Shown here in pieces: positions 4,376 through 5,784 of a DNA stretch of 5,784 nucleotides (the first letter of the stretch is position 1; every line of letters starts with the position of its first letter). Location of the stretch: assembly GCA_002401635.1 (NCBI GenBank), contig NVTQ01000001.1:14408-20191 (forward strand), read 5' to 3'. The notes under the pieces are model-generated. The model made no database searches. It was not told the origin of the DNA and saw only the letters and a program-made list of their open reading frames with translations. Origin of the DNA: Pseudomonadota bacterium. Its GTDB lineage: Bacteria; Pseudomonadota; Zetaproteobacteria; Mariprofundales; Mariprofundaceae. A program made the translations under genes and the position numbers.

Positions 4376-4575
4376 TATTCATTATCCTTGTTTAATATAA
4401 CATCACTTACTATAAACTTAATCATGCAACCGTCACTTATCCACCATGTCAAAGGAGAGGAGGTAAGACTATTGTCTTTAATCATCTTAGAGCATTGTTC
4501 TTTTGGGATATGTATAGCTACCGATAAAGATGCCACAACATGAAATATAATATAAAACATTAGTAAAGTCTTCAT
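4375..4575 (-). CDS. Small secreted or periplasmic protein, 66 residues
   Basis: The protein opens with a signal peptide: MKTLL, a hydrophobic core to about residue 17, then SLSVA with likely signal peptidase I cleavage after Ala20. The mature part is about 46 residues with two cysteines (C28 and C50), which could form a disulfide, and a Trp-Trp pair near 44-45. No lipobox Cys is present, so it should be soluble in the periplasm or, if uncleaved, anchored in the inner membrane. The ATG at 4575 has AGGAAGG six bases upstream, and that site starts right after the stop of the lipoprotein gene. Adjacency suggests the two exported products act together, perhaps changing the host envelope, but this is inference. 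I do not recognise a family. Confidence 0.78.
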   Translation of the reverse strand: MKTLLMFYIIFHVVASLSVAIHIPKEQCSKMIKDNSLTSSPLTWWISDGCMIKFIVSDVILNKDNE

Positions 4576-4588
4576 TATATACCTTCCT

Positions 4589-5041
4589 TTAGTTAAAGTC
4601 TAGGATATATAACAGTATATCCCCATTAGATAGTTTTACACCGGATAGCTGGATATTGTCAATCCAGCAGACAGAGCTAGGTCCAGCAGAGCCTTGACCG
4701 AATTGTCCACTAGAACCGTAGGAAGTCTCGACATTGTCGCAATGCTCTCCTAATGAGTCTTTACACTGGTCATTGCTGTAGACGTCGAAAATGAGTCCTG
4801 AGAGAATGTTCTCTACATATAGTCCTGACATGACCTGAGTACAGCTACCCTTCTCTAAGGTCATTGTCGTAAGGATAACAGAGTCTTTACCGTCTACTCC
4901 ATTTGAAGGGAGAGGATAACTAGACCCATCTGGACATACTATCTCATTATTAGAGACTGAACAAGACAATGAAGTCTCTTTCTTGAAGCGATTACAGCTT
5001 AGTAAGATAAATGGGATTAATAATAATAACAGTTTAGGCAT
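4589..5041 (-). CDS. Cysteine-rich outer-envelope lipoprotein, 150 residues
   Basis: The N-terminus is a lipoprotein signal: MPK, a run of Leu, and the lipobox L-L-S-C with Cys16 as the lipidated residue. Asn at the next position does not match the Asp inner-membrane retention signal, so outer-membrane sorting is likely in a Gram-negative host. The mature part has six more cysteines (27, 36, 67, 93, 101, 125), enough for three disulfides. It also has a CPDGSSYPLP turn, a single NGVDGKDS collagen-like linker (47-54) and a Gly/Ser-rich segment (109-122). The start is supported by AGGAG seven bases upstream. Base composition is unlike its neighbours: I count 32 G/C of 60 at 4681-4740, against 10 of 60 at 4201-4260. 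Possible roles include blocking superinfection or altering the cell surface; an outer spanin is a weaker option. None is shown by the sequence. Confidence 0.85.
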   Translation of the reverse strand: MPKLLLLLIPFILLSCNRFKKETSLSCSVSNNEIVCPDGSSYPLPSNGVDGKDSVILTTMTLEKGSCTQVMSGLYVENILSGLIFDVYSNDQCKDSLGEHCDNVETSYGSSGQFGQGSAGPSSVCWIDNIQLSGVKLSNGDILLYILDFN

Positions 5042-5051
5042 AGTATATCTC

Positions 5052-5177
5052 CTATAGGATGATAAGTTTAGTTTTGTTAGTGTATATGTTTTTGATACAT
5101 ACAGCCTTTTTTGAAGGCCATAACCATAATACCATTAAGTTTTTGTTATTGTCAATAGATATTAATAATTCTTTCAT
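5052..5177 (-). CDS. Small unrecognised protein, 41 residues
   Basis: This short gene is supported by signals rather than homology. ATG 5177 overlaps the previous stop as ATGA, and AAGGAA lies eight bases upstream. The TAG (5054-5052) sits within the ribosome binding site of the lipoprotein gene. It therefore fills what would otherwise be a 132-base gap in an otherwise gapless block. The product begins MKELLISIDNNKNLMVLWLW and ends in a basic, Thr/Lys/Ile-rich tail, with two Trp at 18 and 20. The central part LMVLWLWPSKKAVCI is hydrophobic but too short for a clear membrane span. It may be a small beta hairpin. The function is unknown. Confidence 0.65.
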   Translation of the reverse strand: MKELLISIDNNKNLMVLWLWPSKKAVCIKNIYTNKTKLIIL

Positions 5178-5503
5178 ATAATACATTCCTTTAGTTTTTC
5201 TGTTTTAAGGAAAGGCTTCATATATACAAGCTTTTTACGGTATCCTTTAATGTCACATATAAAGGTATATCTATATTTATATACCTCAAAAGATTGACAG
5301 CATATTTTACCGTAGTAATCGTCATGTATATAGACAGTCTCTCCGTACTTAACTAAAGGTCCTTTGCTTAACTTATCCTTGTATAATATACCTATGTTAA
5401 TAGTCCCTAAAAGCACTAATATGGCTAACATAGAAGGCTTATCGAAGCTAACAAGGAAAGCTAACCCACAAAAAATAAACATAAACATTAAAGTTATAAT
5501 CAT
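5174..5503 (-). CDS. Small inner-membrane protein with C-terminal SH3-like domain
   Basis: A 109-residue protein. Residues 2-18 (IITLMFMFIFCGLAFLV) and 25-41 (MLAILVLLGTINIGILY) are two membrane helices joined by a short SFDKPS turn. A soluble part follows from about 45. Lysines at 42, 44 and 47 favour the C-terminal part facing the cytoplasm, with both ends inside. The soluble part opens VKYGETVYIHDDYYG, a beta pattern like KVGD-type SH3 barrels and like the paralogues downstream. It continues with strands to about residue 100, including a Cys-Cys pair near 68-69. The ATG at 5503 has GAGG six bases upstream, three bases after the previous stop. I do not recognise the family. Resemblance of the domain to the KVGD group is by motif only. 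Confidence 0.78.
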   Translation of the reverse strand: MIITLMFMFIFCGLAFLVSFDKPSMLAILVLLGTINIGILYKDKLSKGPLVKYGETVYIHDDYYGKICCQSFEVYKYRYTFICDIKGYRKKLVYMKPFLKTEKLKECII

Positions 5504-5506
5504 ATA

Positions 5507-5784
5507 CTACCTCTTTTTATAATAGTCGTTCGTTATCTCTGCTAGAATAGCCTTTTGTTTGTCTAGTTTTTCTATGGTAAGATCAAGGTCTTTTTGAATA
5601 GTCTTTACTGATGTGGTAAGATATTTAATGTTATTTTCCATATATGTTACTGCATCTCTAGATTTTCGGACATACTTCCATAGTGTAGAAATGTCGTCTT
5701 CTAAAATTTCTATTTTATCTCTTAAAAGATAAAGCAAAGAAATAATAAGTATTATTGATATTAGATATAATATTATATATATCA
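5507..5784 (-). CDS. Membrane-anchored coiled-coil protein, C-terminal part, start outside the window
   Basis: The frame is open through the window edge at 5784. A TTG at 5737 is the only in-window start codon of the common kinds, and I do not believe it, because the codons upstream of it read as a hydrophobic segment (IILYLISIILIISLLYLL) that makes a good membrane helix. After it comes RDKIEILEDDISTLWKY and a heptad-like coiled coil to the end (including VKTIQKDLDLTIEKLDKQK), with stop TAG at 5509-5507. An N-terminal helix followed by a coiled coil is the layout of inner-membrane spanins (Rz-type) and of many other phage membrane proteins. The lipoprotein three genes on makes a spanin pair conceivable but unproven. 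The stop is three bases from the next ATG. Confidence 0.7.
   Translation of the reverse strand, partial: IYIILYLISIILIISLLYLLRDKIEILEDDISTLWKYVRKSRDAVTYMENNIKYLTTSVKTIQKDLDLTIEKLDKQKAILAEITNDYYKKR

Noticed and set aside
4104..4400. 98-codon plus-strand open frame with hydrophobic content
   Set aside because: It lies fully opposite the 3773-4375 gene and its upstream neighbour, which have good ribosome binding sites and coupled junctions. I saw no convincing ribosome binding site for it, and the Leu/Ile-rich product is what AT-rich antisense DNA gives.
5735..5737. TTG as the start of the coiled-coil gene
   Set aside because: The frame stays open to the window edge, and the codons before the TTG encode a continuous membrane helix, so the true start is most likely outside the window.
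1..5784. CRISPR array, insertion sequence or integration site
   Set aside because: No regularly spaced repeats, transposase-like frame, terminal inverted repeats with target duplications, or tRNA-end sequence were seen.

Overview
The window is AT-rich and very tightly packed. Nearly every gene is on the minus strand, with 1-17 nt overlaps or gaps of a few bases, strong AGGAG-type ribosome binding sites, and mostly small unrecognised products. This is the look of an accessory region of a large tailed bacteriophage (or prophage). A lipoprotein with a lipobox and a second exported protein point to a Gram-negative host. I cannot name the phage or host. No structural, replication, tRNA or integrase gene is visible.

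Layout, in the direction of transcription (5784 down to 1). A block of envelope-type genes comes first: a protein with an N-terminal membrane helix and coiled coil that enters from outside the window (5507-5784), a two-helix membrane protein with an SH3-like tail (5174-5503), a 41-codon gene (5052-5177), a cysteine-rich lipoprotein (4589-5041) with visibly higher GC, and a small secreted protein (4375-4575). Next is a protein ending in a C-H-C-C zinc-ribbon-like motif (3773-4375). Then comes a cluster of small proteins. Four of these (3502-3780, 3297-3518, 2507-2779, 2245-2514) are diverged paralogues that begin with a KVGD-type strand and end in a YK-x-K...KY tail. Two unrelated small genes (3004-3300, 2772-3002) sit between them. 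A 45-codon membrane-protein gene with a GTG start (2111-2248) and a 76-residue unknown (1880-2110) end this run.

The only long stretch without a protein gene is 1394-1879. It holds a plus-strand promoter-like sequence (TTGACA, 17 nt, TATGTT), about 200 nt rich in nested inverted repeats, and a short hairpin followed by six T. I read this as a candidate non-coding RNA gene running against the operon. Beyond it, at 1769-1878, are two further adjacent fold-back elements between this RNA and the end of the operon.

Downstream lies the one gene with a recognisable enzyme fold, a 401-residue amidoligase of the glutamine-synthetase-like COOH-NH2 ligase group (188-1393). It is coupled by a TAATG junction to an unrecognised partial gene at the window edge (1-188).

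The most interesting items are the candidate RNA and its neighbouring structures, the tandem paralogue family whose stop/start overlaps and tail-encoded ribosome binding sites are conserved, two short genes supported by good ribosome binding sites and coupled junctions, and the compositionally distinct lipoprotein. Everything here was read by eye. Structure, homology and expression claims are untested.
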